A stretch of 10,217 nucleotides of DNA from Thermodesulfovibrio sp. (GCA_027050975.1 JALUAR010000049.1:5513-15729), one strand, 5' to 3'. Positions 1-6,707 are shown, counted from the stretch's first letter. The notes: a model not told the origin generated them from the sequence alone. Made by a program: numbers and translations.

Positions 1-3
1 TTC

Positions 4-37
4 CTGCAATCTTGCAAACGGTTTTGCACTCTTGCAG
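4..37. promoter_or_regulatory. Nested dyads, candidate activator (enhancer) sites
   Basis: Two near-identical 12-bp dyads, TGCAATCTTGCA (5-16) and TGCACTCTTGCA (25-36), differ at one base and have centres exactly 20 bp apart, about two helical turns. The DNA between them forms a perfect dyad, TGCAAA-N4-TTTGCA (13-28), so the whole block is also one large inverted repeat (4-18 with 23-37). It lies about 150-170 bp before the predicted sigma-54 start site, the usual range for enhancer-binding proteins. The TGCAAA-N4-TTTGCA form resembles the layout of NtrC sites (TGCAC-type half sites) but is not a consensus match. The protein that binds is an inference. Confidence 0.5.
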
Positions 38-77
38 TTTTTGAGCGAAAATCTGGAGGAAGAATACAGGAATGTCA

Positions 78-108
78 TACAAAATTGTTAGACCTCTACA
101 ATTTTGTA
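78..108. promoter_or_regulatory. Perfect 11-bp inverted repeat, candidate operator/enhancer
   Basis: TACAAAATTGT (78-88) and ACAATTTTGTA (98-108) are exact reverse complements separated by 9 bp. Each arm is itself a short dyad (TACAA-N2-TTGT, and TACAA-N2-TTGTA at 97-108), with centres 19 bp apart. The spacing resembles the pair at 5-36, so all four elements fit the pattern T-R-CAA/C-N2-TTG-Y. The facing half sites read TGT-N9-ACA, one base short of the classical NifA site TGT-N10-ACA, so NifA binding cannot be claimed. The element sits roughly 75-100 bp upstream of the predicted start of transcription. Confidence 0.5.
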
Positions 109-154
109 GTATGGGCACAGATAGAAAATTCTTAAAAATCAAAGAGTTATAAAC

Positions 155-170
155 TGGCATGCTTTTAGCC
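155..170 (+). promoter_or_regulatory. Sigma-54-type -24/-12 promoter
   Basis: TGGCATGCTTTTAGCC matches the sigma-54 consensus TGGCACGRNNNTTGCW at the key positions: GG at 156-157 and GC at 168-169 with the required spacing, preceded by a pyrimidine at 154. Mismatches are the sixth base (T for C), A at 167 in place of T, and the last base. Transcription would start near 181, leaving a leader of about 54 nt before the small Fis-type gene. Dyads lie upstream in enhancer range, and a GAFTGA-containing activator is encoded in the same window. Both support the call. Confidence 0.6.
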
Positions 171-234
171 TTATCTGTCCAACAGTCAGAGGGGAGAATA
201 TCAGGATTAACAACAAAGACAAACGGAGTGGAGT

Positions 235-405
235 ATGAGGTCACTGAAAGAAAAGGTGGAAGAGATTGAGAAGCAAGCGATTTTGGAGGCACTTAAAAAG
301 AGTAGCTGGGTAAAGGCCAGAGCAGCCAGAATGCTGGGAATTACGGAAAGGATGATCAGTTACAAGATCAAAAAGTACGGGATAAAGAGAAAGGAGGTGG
401 AATAG
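235..405 (+). CDS. Small stand-alone Fis-type helix-turn-helix protein (56 aa)
   Basis: This short gene (ATG at 235, TAG at 403-405) follows a GGAG at 225-228 with 6-nt spacing; an in-frame TAA at 208 limits any longer reading. The product is almost only a Fis/HTH_8 DNA-binding domain: a first helix (about residues 5-22), then the turn and recognition helix with ARAARMLGIT (28-37) and YKIKKYGI (43-50), and a basic tail. By hand alignment, residues 8-51 share 25 of 44 positions with residues 460-503 of the NifA-like activator at 3711-5231. No AAA+ or sensor domain precedes it, so it cannot activate sigma-54 polymerase itself. It is first in the sigma-54-promoted unit, ahead of the porin, amt and P-II genes. 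It may be an autoregulator, a competitor for activator sites, or a nucleoid-type Fis relative. A remnant of a duplicated activator is possible but less likely, because it has its own ribosome-binding site and start. Confidence 0.8.
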   Translation: MRSLKEKVEEIEKQAILEALKKSSWVKARAARMLGITERMISYKIKKYGIKRKEVE

Positions 406-492
406 GCAGTATCGTGTATTTGTTGAGGTCGAAAACAATGGTAAATAACCTGGAAAATCAAAGATGAGAGAAAAAAAAAAAGGAGGATTTAA

Positions 493-1233
493 ATGAAAGC
501 TTTAAGATTAATTGCCGTAACAATTGTTTTAGTGCTGACACTGACAGCTGCAAGGACCTATGCAGAGGTAAGCGGTTCTGCCTCTGCCGGTGTGTTCAGT
601 AATTATGTCTGGAGAGGCCAGAAGTTGAGTAACAGCATAGTGGTTCAGCCATCGGTAGGCATCACCTATGAAGGGTTCGGTGCAAATCTGTGGGCAAATT
701 ATGACACGGATTATACGGATCAGGGTGAGCTTACTGAAACCGACCTTACTCTGAACTATACCTTTTCCTATGACAAGTTCAGTTTTGATGTTGGTTACAT
801 TTACTACGGTCTTGAAGGCGCAGATGACACGCAGGAGCTTTATGCCAGCGTAGCTTATGACATGCTTCTCAGCCCGACAATCACTGTTTATTACGATTAC
901 GATGAGGGTGAAGGTGCCTTTGTGGTTGTATCTTTAGGTCACTCATTTGAACTGCCGGCAGGCATGACATTAAGTATCGGTGCCTCGGCAAGCTACAACA
1001 TTGAAAACAAAGTAATGGGTACTGACAGCAATGGTGACGAATTCAGTGATTTTTACAACGGCGAAGTCTCGGCTGCAGTAAGCATTCCTGTTACAAAGGC
1101 AATAAGCATAGAGCCAATGGTGGCTTACTCGTTCCCGCTTAGCAACGATGCAGAGGATGCCATTGAGGCAATCAGTGATGACGGCGATGACAACATCCTG
1201 TACGGAGGCATCACTGTTACCCTCAGTTTTTAA
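493..1233 (+). CDS. TorF/Gcw_chp-type putative outer-membrane porin
   Basis: The 246-aa product has a Sec signal peptide (about residues 1-24, cleavage after TYA before EVSG). The mature part is rich in alternating aromatic and polar residues typical of a small beta-barrel, and it ends in VTLSF, a C-terminal phenylalanine as expected of the outer-membrane assembly signal. The start of the mature protein, GVFSNYVWRGQKLSNS (about 34-49) followed by an aromatic/Gly-rich strand, resembles the Gcw_chp/TorF putative porin family. AGGAGG at 481-486 lies 6 nt before the ATG. The gene sits between the Fis-type gene and amt, so a role in letting ammonium or small nitrogen compounds cross the outer membrane is inferred. 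An acidic patch (DDGDD, about 230-234) lies near the C-terminus. Substrate is unknown; the family assignment is from recognition only. Confidence 0.72.
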   Translation: MKALRLIAVTIVLVLTLTAARTYAEVSGSASAGVFSNYVWRGQKLSNSIVVQPSVGITYEGFGANLWANYDTDYTDQGELTETDLTLNYTFSYDKFSFDVGYIYYGLEGADDTQELYASVAYDMLLSPTITVYYDYDEGEGAFVVVSLGHSFELPAGMTLSIGASASYNIENKVMGTDSNGDEFSDFYNGEVSAAVSIPVTKAISIEPMVAYSFPLSNDAEDAIEAISDDGDDNILYGGITVTLSF

Positions 1234-1277
1234 GTGCATAGAAAAAATATACAAATGCAAAGGTTTAGGAGGCTAAG

Positions 1278-2663
1278 ATGAGAAGAATAGTTATATCTCT
1301 GATAACAATACTAATGGTATTTAACCTGCTGGGTGGAGTTCTTCATGCTGAGGAGTCATCCAGCCCTAACCCTCCTGTGGCTGAGGAGACAGTAGCTCCT
1401 CAGCCAGAAAATACCATAACTGCTTCGCAGGTGCAGAAGCATGCAGATTTTGTCTGGACACTGGTGGCGGCTTTTATGGTGTTCTTTATGCAGGCTGGGT
1501 TTGCAATGGTTGAGTCGGGATTTACAAGGGCAAAAAATGCTGTAAATATTATAATGAAGAATTTGATGGATATGTCAATGGGTGCACTGGCTTTCTGGGC
1601 TATTGGTTTTGCGCTCATGTTTGGTGCAACAAAAACAGGATGGTTTGGCACCACAGGATTTTTCCTCAGTGACTTTGCAAAAGATGGAGATCCCTGGACT
1701 CTGGCGTTCTGGATGTTTCAGGTCGTGTTCTGTGCTACTGCTGCAACTATTGTATCAGGTGCAATGGCAGAAAGAACAAAGTTCGTTGCTTATCTTGCTT
1801 ACTCTGTAGTAATAAGCGGGCTGATATATCCGATTTTTGGTTCCTGGGCATGGGGAAGTCTCTACAAGGGCTCTGGTTGGCTTGAAGGGCTCGGCTTTAT
1901 AGACTTTGCCGGCTCTACTGTTGTCCACTCCGTTGGAGGATGGGCAGCTCTGGCAGGCGCTATTGTGTTAGGACCACGGATTGGTAAATATGTGGATGGG
2001 AAGGTTAAGGCCATACCAGGGCACAACATCACCCTTGGTGCTCTTGGTGTATTCATCCTGTGGTTTGGATGGTACGGGTTTAATCCTGGAAGCACTACGG
2101 CAGCAAATACAGATATTGCCATGATCGCTGTGAATACAACTCTTGCAGCAGCAGCAGGTGCGGTAGGCGCAATGATAATGTCATGGATAATGTTCAGGAA
2201 GCCAGATGCTACCATGACATTGAATGGCGTGCTTGGTGGACTTGTTGGAATCACAGCAGGATGTGCAAATGTACTGCCAGGCAGTTCTGTATTGATAGGA
2301 TTAATTGCAGGGATAATAGTTGTGCTCTCAGTAGTATTCATAGATCAGGTTCTGAAGATTGATGACCCTGTTGGTGCAGTCTCAGTACACGGTGTTTGCG
2401 GTGCATGGGGAACCCTTGCTGCAGGACTATTTAATGCCGAAGGAGTTACCCTTAAAATAATAGGAGTACAGCTCCTTGGTATAGCTGCTTGTTTCATCTG
2501 GGTTTTTCCAACGGCATTTATCCTGTTCAAGTTGATTAAAGCAACAATCGGACTAAGAATCAGCAGAGAAGAAGAGCTTGAAGGGCTTGATGTTGGTGAA
2601 CACGGTATCGAGGCTTATCCCGATTTCCAGATTCATCCCGAAGCAAAGAGTGTCAGAGCATAG
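1278..2663 (+). CDS. amt: Ammonium transporter (Amt), first copy
   Basis: The 461-aa inner-membrane channel conducts ammonium into the cell. It has a signal peptide (about 1-24, cleavage after LHA), a Pro/Glu-rich periplasmic extension (about 25-52), then the Amt fold with about 11 membrane segments. Landmarks are the recruitment-region F151, the buried D209, and the twin pore histidines H217 (STVVHSVGG) and H371 (SVHGVCG). The C-terminal tail LRISREEELEGLDVGEHG (426-443) is the element through which P-II proteins control Amt trimers. AGGAGG at 1267-1272 decides the ATG at 1278. MQAGFAMVESGFTRAKNAVN (71-90) looks more like the cyanobacterial/plant AMT1-style branch than E. coli AmtB, unlike the second copy in this window. 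The P-II gene follows directly, the classical amt-glnK pairing. Confidence 0.95.
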   Translation: MRRIVISLITILMVFNLLGGVLHAEESSSPNPPVAEETVAPQPENTITASQVQKHADFVWTLVAAFMVFFMQAGFAMVESGFTRAKNAVNIIMKNLMDMSMGALAFWAIGFALMFGATKTGWFGTTGFFLSDFAKDGDPWTLAFWMFQVVFCATAATIVSGAMAERTKFVAYLAYSVVISGLIYPIFGSWAWGSLYKGSGWLEGLGFIDFAGSTVVHSVGGWAALAGAIVLGPRIGKYVDGKVKAIPGHNITLGALGVFILWFGWYGFNPGSTTAANTDIAMIAVNTTLAAAAGAVGAMIMSWIMFRKPDATMTLNGVLGGLVGITAGCANVLPGSSVLIGLIAGIIVVLSVVFIDQVLKIDDPVGAVSVHGVCGAWGTLAAGLFNAEGVTLKIIGVQLLGIAACFIWVFPTAFILFKLIKATIGLRISREEELEGLDVGEHGIEAYPDFQIHPEAKSVRA

Positions 2664-2675
2664 ATTATGAAAGTA

Positions 2676-2711
2676 ACCGCTGGGGCAGTGCTACCTGTCT
2701 GTCTCAGCGGT
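2676..2711 (+). other. Stem-loop between amt and the P-II gene
   Basis: ACCGCTG (2676-2682) pairs exactly with CAGCGGT (2705-2711). Inside it, GGCAG and CTGTC can pair further with one G-U, giving a bipartite hairpin. No U-tract follows, so it is not a simple terminator. It ends just before the P-II ribosome-binding site (AAGGAGGAG, about 2718-2726). It may mark a processing or stability point that sets the P-II/Amt ratio; that role is inferred. Confidence 0.4.
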
Positions 2712-2730
2712 AAAAACAAGGAGGAGTCTT

Positions 2731-3069
2731 ATGAAGAAGATAGAAGCAATTATAAAGCCTTACAAGCTGGATGAGGTCAAGGAGGCCCTGACAGAGATAG
2801 GTGTTCAGGGTATGACCATTACCGAGGTAAAAGGCTTCGGCAGACAGAAGGGGCAGATTGAGGTCTATCGCGGTGCTGAGTATGAGGTTACTTTCTTGCC
2901 TAAAGTAAAGGTCGAGGTGGTTGTGTCAGAGGATATGGCTGAATCCGTGATTAAAAAGATTATAGCCACGGCAAACACGGGTTCAATAGGTGATGGCAAG
3001 ATATTTGTTATCCCGATTGAGGAGGCGTACAGAATCAGAACCGGAGAGATGGGCAAAGATGCCCTTTAG
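2731..3069 (+). CDS. glnK: P-II nitrogen regulatory protein (GlnK/GlnB)
   Basis: The 112-aa product has the full length and sequence of a P-II trimer subunit, which senses ATP/ADP and 2-oxoglutarate and blocks Amt when nitrogen is sufficient. Visible landmarks are the T-loop (about 37-55) with the uridylylation signature YRGAEY (46-51, Y51 the modification site), Q39 and K58 for 2-oxoglutarate, the nucleotide-binding B-loop TGSIGDGK (83-90), and R101/R103 near the C-terminus. AAGGAGGAG lies just upstream of the ATG. GlnB and GlnK cannot be separated reliably by sequence alone; GlnK is chosen because the gene directly follows amt. It is the last gene of the unit, with a terminator starting 13 bp after the stop codon. 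All key residues are present, so it should be functional. Confidence 0.95.
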   Translation: MKKIEAIIKPYKLDEVKEALTEIGVQGMTITEVKGFGRQKGQIEVYRGAEYEVTFLPKVKVEVVVSEDMAESVIKKIIATANTGSIGDGKIFVIPIEEAYRIRTGEMGKDAL

Positions 3070-3081
3070 GTGTAGAGTCAG

Positions 3082-3110
3082 AAAGGCAGGGGACTAACCC
3101 CTGCCTTTTT
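3082..3110 (+). terminator. Intrinsic terminator of the amt-glnK unit
   Basis: GGCAGGGG (3085-3092) and CCCCTGCC (3098-3105) form a perfect 8-bp GC-rich stem with a 5-base loop. AAA at 3082-3084 can extend it by pairing with the start of the T-run, and TTTTT (3106-3110) follows. It begins 13 bp after the P-II stop codon. Confidence 0.92.
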
Positions 3111-3202
3111 CTATTGTTCCTGTATTTTGTTATTATAGTTCTAATTTGTCAGTTCCATGTAGCAGAAATCCTTAAATTCCATATCTGGAGTGAAGCTTTG
3201 AT

Positions 3203-3622
3203 ATGAAAGAAGACGATAAATATACCCTCTTTGTCTACGGAACCCTTATGTGGCAGGAGGTCTTATCATCTGTAATTGGTCGTATATGCCCGATGGAGAA
3301 GGCCCTGCTTAAGGGATTCAAAAGATGCAGAATAAAAGGACAGATATATCCGGGGATAAAAAAGGATCCTGATTCCACAGTGAGGGGACAGCTGATAAGG
3401 GGGCTAAACGAGAAGGATCTCCAGAGGCTTGACCGTTTCGAAGGACAGGAATATAAAAGGATAAAGGTAACGGTTATTAACAGCCACGGAGAGAAAGAAG
3501 AGGTTTTTACCTATGTTATAAAAGAGGAGTATCTCTCCATCCTTGAAGATTTCGAATGGAGAGAATCGGATTTTACAGAAGACAAAAGAGCAAGATTTTT
3601 AAGAAGAGAGTTTCTGGATTGA
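3203..3622 (+). CDS. Gamma-glutamylcyclotransferase-like (AIG2/GGACT) protein
   Basis: The 139-aa cytosolic protein has the hallmarks of the AIG2/GGCT-like fold: the substrate-loop motif VYGTLM (11-16) and the catalytic-acid segment DRFEGQEY (77-84, with E80 the likely catalytic glutamate). Family members cyclise gamma-glutamyl compounds, releasing 5-oxoproline and an amine or amino acid. The exact substrate here is unknown; gamma-glutamylamines or gamma-glutamyl amino acids are the usual ones. A GGAG (3187-3190) is 12 nt before the ATG, a rather long gap, so translation may be weak. It stands alone between the amt-glnK terminator and the convergent activator gene. A role in recycling nitrogen from gamma-glutamyl compounds would fit the locus but is only inferred. 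Confidence 0.8.
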   Translation: MKEDDKYTLFVYGTLMWQEVLSSVIGRICPMEKALLKGFKRCRIKGQIYPGIKKDPDSTVRGQLIRGLNEKDLQRLDRFEGQEYKRIKVTVINSHGEKEEVFTYVIKEEYLSILEDFEWRESDFTEDKRARFLRREFLD

Positions 3623-3710
3623 TTCCTTTCTAACTGCAATCCCTTCAAAGACAGGCATAGATGTTTCTGCTGATTTTTTCTTTATCATCAGGCTGTACTT
3701 TGGGATGTTG

Positions 3711-5231
3711 TTACGAGGGAACCTCAATACCGTACTTTTTTATCCTGTAGCCAAGCTGTCTCGGGGTGATTCCCAGGGCACGGGCAGCACGACTCTGAAT
3801 ATAGTTATTCTCCTTAAGGGCTCGAATGATTCTTTCCTTCTCAATGCTTTCCACCTCATGGCTGAGAGAGCCGCCCGGGCTGAACCTTTTGTGAGAAGTG
3901 GTAACTTCTGCCTCAGTGTACATGTTGCAGGGCAGATCTATTCTGTCTATTACGTTTCTTTCTGCCATAATAACGAGCCGCTCAATGGTATTGGCCAGTT
4001 CCCTTATGTTTCCAGGCCAGGAATAACCTGTCAGGATCTCCATGGCATCTGATGAGAGTTCTATAGACTTTTTGTATTTTTTGTTAAACTTCTTCAAATA
4101 GTAATCCACAAGGAGCGGTATGTCTTCCCTCCTCTCTCTTAAAGGAGGCATCATTATCGCTACCACATTCAGTCTCCAGTAAAGATCCTCTCTGAAGTTT
4201 CCTCTGAAGACCTCATCGTGAAGGTCACGATTTGTGGCTGCTATAATCCTTACATCTGCATGGATAGGTTTTGACGAGCCCAGCCTCTCGAAGATCTTTT
4301 CCTGAATAACCCTTAAAAGTTTTGCCTGAAGCGAAAGAGGAAGCTCGCCTATCTCATCAAGGAAAATTGTGCCTCCGTGGGCACGTTCGAATCTGCCTAT
4401 ACGTCTTTCCGTGGCTCCTGTGAATGCCCCCTTTTCCGCACCAAAGAGTTCCATCTCAAGGAGATTCTCAGGAAGGGCCGCACAGTTTACCGCAACAAAG
4501 GGGCCTTTTGCCCTCGGGCTCTGGTAATGGATTGTCCTTGCAATTAATTCCTTGCCAGTACCACTTTCTCCTAAAAGCAATACGGTGGCATCTGTGTTAG
4601 CTACTTTTGATACAGCCTTGAGAACAGACTGAAACCTGTCAGACTCACCAATAAGGTTGGGAATGCTGAACCTTTCCTTGAGTTGAAGCCTTAACTCCTC
4701 TCTCTCTTTATCAGCCTCCTGATAGCTTTTCCAGAGGCCGACAAACTGAGCAATCAGGGAGGCCACAATTGTAAGAACCCTTATGTCATCATCAACACTT
4801 CCGTGCTCTTCGGAGTAGATCCTGTCGGCACTGATAACCCCCAGGATCTCTCCCTTAAGTTCTATAGGAATGCAAAGAAAGGAGATCCCCTGTTTTGCAG
4901 GTCGCGATTTTGTCCTGTTAAGGAACTTTGGTTCCTCGCCGATGTTGGGAACAAACATGGGAGAGCCTGTCTCTATGACGCGGCCCACGATCCCCTCGCC
5001 AATTCTGTATTTGCCCTTTTTAATCTCCTCACGCGTGAGGCCATGGGCTGCCACTATCCTGAGATCCTTGGAGATCGGGTCCAGCAGATAAACACATCCT
5101 CTCTGCATTTCCAGCAGATTGCTCAGCGTTTCCATTGCCGAGGTGAGGTTCCGTTCCAGATCAAAGGAGGCTGTAAGGACCTTGCTCACCTCGAGTATGG
5201 CTAGCAGTTCTTTGTCCCTATTCTTTTTCAT
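3711..5231 (-). CDS. nifA: NifA-like sigma-54-dependent activator (GAF, AAA+, Fis)
   Basis: The 506-aa regulator has three parts. An N-terminal GAF sensor spans about residues 18-165. A central AAA+ domain (about 192-425) carries Walker A GESGTGKE (221-228), the sigma-54 contact loop GAFTGA (268-273), Walker B TIFLDEIGE (288-296), sensor I AATNRD (331-336), the arginine-finger region FREDLYWRL (346-354) and sensor II GNIREL (407-412). A C-terminal Fis HTH (about 460-506) contains RAARALGITPRQLGYRI, close to the NifA recognition helix. Typical NifA proteins have this layout. There is no CX4C pair in the linker (only C435), so the cysteine-type oxygen sensing of rhizobial NifA is not expected. 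Its ATG is 2 bp after the amt stop (TAA-AA-ATG), implying translational coupling to that transporter. It could be a general nitrogen activator rather than a nitrogenase regulator; no nif structural gene is visible. Confidence 0.88.
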   Translation of the reverse strand: MKKNRDKELLAILEVSKVLTASFDLERNLTSAMETLSNLLEMQRGCVYLLDPISKDLRIVAAHGLTREEIKKGKYRIGEGIVGRVIETGSPMFVPNIGEEPKFLNRTKSRPAKQGISFLCIPIELKGEILGVISADRIYSEEHGSVDDDIRVLTIVASLIAQFVGLWKSYQEADKEREELRLQLKERFSIPNLIGESDRFQSVLKAVSKVANTDATVLLLGESGTGKELIARTIHYQSPRAKGPFVAVNCAALPENLLEMELFGAEKGAFTGATERRIGRFERAHGGTIFLDEIGELPLSLQAKLLRVIQEKIFERLGSSKPIHADVRIIAATNRDLHDEVFRGNFREDLYWRLNVVAIMMPPLRERREDIPLLVDYYLKKFNKKYKKSIELSSDAMEILTGYSWPGNIRELANTIERLVIMAERNVIDRIDLPCNMYTEAEVTTSHKRFSPGGSLSHEVESIEKERIIRALKENNYIQSRAARALGITPRQLGYRIKKYGIEVPS

Positions 5232-5233
5232 TT

Positions 5234-6544
5234 TTACGGATTATATCCTGTCTCACCATGCTGGCTGAGATCAAGCCCTGTAACCTCCTCCTCTTCGCTT
5301 ACCCTGAGGCCAACTGTCCAGTCAACAACCTTGAGAATAATTAATGTTACTACACCTGAGTACAGGATCGTAGCTAGTGTGGCTACAGACTGTTTCATGA
5401 AAAGGGATGGGTTTCCAAAAAACAGACCATTTGCACCGTCGGGGTTTACTCCTACAGAGGCAAAAAGTCCTGTTGCCAGTGCTCCCCATATACCACCGGC
5501 ACCGTGGATGCCAAGAACATCAAGGGAGTCGTCATAGCCTATTTTCGGTTTCAGATTAACCGCTCCGAAACATATGACACCGGCAAGAAGACCTATTACA
5601 ATTGCCGACAGGGGGCTGACAAATCCTGCTGCCGGAGTGATTGCCACCAGACCTGCAACAGCACCACTTACCGCACCGAGCGCGGTAGGCTTTTTTCTTG
5701 TAAGCCACTCTATAGCCATCCATCCCAGGGCTGCAGAGGCAGAAGCCGTGTTGGTCGTTACAAATGCAAGGGAGGCTAGGGAGCCGGATGTAAGAGCACT
5801 GCCTGCATTGAAGCCGAACCAGCCGAACCACAGCAGAGCGGCACCAAGGATAGTCATTGTAAGGTCGTGTGGCATAAAAGCCTCCTCAAGATACCCCTTC
5901 CTTTTGCCGACGATCATTGCTGCTGCAATTGCTGCTATTGCCGAGTTTATATGCACAACGGTTCCACCGGCAAAGTCCAGAGCGCCTAATTTGGCACCGA
6001 TCCAACCACCACCCCAGACCCAGTGAGCCATAGGTGAGTAAACAAAGGTGGCCCAGAGGACTGTGAAAAGGATTACTGCCGAAAATTTGATTCTTTCGGC
6101 AAAGGCTCCTGTAATCAGAGCCGGTGTGATAACAGCAAACATTCCCTGGAACATGACAAAAACCAGATGGGGTATTGAAGGAGCCAGGGGCGCAGGTTCA
6201 CCTCCGATTCCTATAAGTCCGAACCATTTAAGCCCTCCTACAAGTCCCCACTTGTCAGGGCCGAAGGCGAGGGTGTAACCCCAGAGCACCCAGATGACAC
6301 TCATTAGACAGAGTATGATAAAGCTATGCATGATTGTGCCCAGAACGTTTTTCCTTCTTACCATTCCTGCATAAAAGAATGCCAATCCAGGGGTCATGAG
6401 CATAACCAGAGCAGTTGATACCAGAAGCCATGCCGTGTCTCCCGAGTCAATTCCTCCTGAATCACTTGCATGGGCAGCTGTAGTCAGCAGGGAGACAAAG
6501 ATTAATGTTCCCAGTGATCTTGACAGGTACGAAATCAATCTCAT
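5234..6544 (-). CDS. amtB: Ammonium transporter (AmtB type), second copy
   Basis: The 436-aa inner-membrane ammonium channel has a signal peptide (about 1-26, cleavage after AHA) and the AmtB-style first helices with TPGLAFFYAGMVRRKNVL (51-68). Also visible are FQGMFAVITPALITGAFAER (132-151), the buried D190, twin pore histidines H198 (GGTVVHIN) and H347 (GIHGAGG), and the regulatory tail LRVSEEEEVTGLDLSQHGE (413-431). An AGGAGG (complement of 6552-6557) 7 nt before the start supports the ATG at 6544. It is closer to E. coli AmtB than the copy at 1278-2663, so the two are separate subfamilies rather than a recent duplication. It is first in a two-gene unit with the NifA-like activator, and has no P-II gene beside it. 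The intact P-II contact tail suggests the distant glnK product could still regulate it. Confidence 0.95.
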   Translation of the reverse strand: MRLISYLSRSLGTLIFVSLLTTAAHASDSGGIDSGDTAWLLVSTALVMLMTPGLAFFYAGMVRRKNVLGTIMHSFIILCLMSVIWVLWGYTLAFGPDKWGLVGGLKWFGLIGIGGEPAPLAPSIPHLVFVMFQGMFAVITPALITGAFAERIKFSAVILFTVLWATFVYSPMAHWVWGGGWIGAKLGALDFAGGTVVHINSAIAAIAAAMIVGKRKGYLEEAFMPHDLTMTILGAALLWFGWFGFNAGSALTSGSLASLAFVTTNTASASAALGWMAIEWLTRKKPTALGAVSGAVAGLVAITPAAGFVSPLSAIVIGLLAGVICFGAVNLKPKIGYDDSLDVLGIHGAGGIWGALATGLFASVGVNPDGANGLFFGNPSLFMKQSVATLATILYSGVVTLIILKVVDWTVGLRVSEEEEVTGLDLSQHGETGYNP

Positions 6545-6564
6545 AGTAAAACCTCCTACTATGT

Positions 6565-6580
6565 CGGCATATGGTTGCCG
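6565..6580 (-). other. Small hairpin in the amtB leader
   Basis: CGGCA (6565-6569) and TGCCG (6576-6580) are complementary with a 6-base loop, lying 7 bp upstream of the amtB ribosome-binding site on the transcribed leader. It is short, and a role in mRNA stability or translation is only a possibility. Confidence 0.3.
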
Positions 6581-6588
6581 TTTTCCAT

Positions 6589-6618
6589 ATTAAAACACAG
6601 GTCTGACAAAAATGTCAA
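6589..6618 (-). promoter_or_regulatory. Sigma-70-type promoter of the amtB-activator unit with overlapping dyad
   Basis: On the minus strand TTGACA (complement of 6613-6618) is followed after 18 bp by TTTAAT (complement of 6589-6594). That gives a leader of about 35-40 nt before amtB. A dyad TGACA-N4-TGTCA (6604-6617) overlaps the -35 hexamer, a natural place for a regulator. I looked for a GG-N10-GC sigma-54 pattern on this strand and did not find one, so this unit seems to use the housekeeping polymerase. Confidence 0.45.
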
Positions 6619-6707
6619 GAAGGAAAATCATCCCTTCCGGAGATTGTCGGTTTTTGTTACCGCTGGACCTGGATAATTGTTGACATTATTAGATGCTGAA
6701 ACAATAC

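Noticed and set aside
86..119. NifA upstream activator sites (TGT-N10-ACA)
   Set aside because: Both candidate pairs (86-100 and 105-119) have 9 bases between TGT and ACA instead of 10, so they are not consensus NifA sites.
1..141. Open frame at the left edge on the + strand (no stop until TAA near 139)
   Set aside because: The translation looks non-coding, with no recognisable motif, and the stretch is occupied by dense dyad repeats typical of regulatory DNA. An open run of about 46 codons is not rare by chance.
1862..2341. Long minus-strand frame inside the first amt gene, and similar frames opposite amtB, mtaD and pyrF
   Set aside because: These are antisense shadows of well-supported genes; they lack ribosome-binding sites and family motifs.
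3669..3691. Terminator between the convergent cyclotransferase and activator genes
   Set aside because: Only a 5-bp CTGAT/ATCAG stem with a long T-rich loop is visible, too weak to call.
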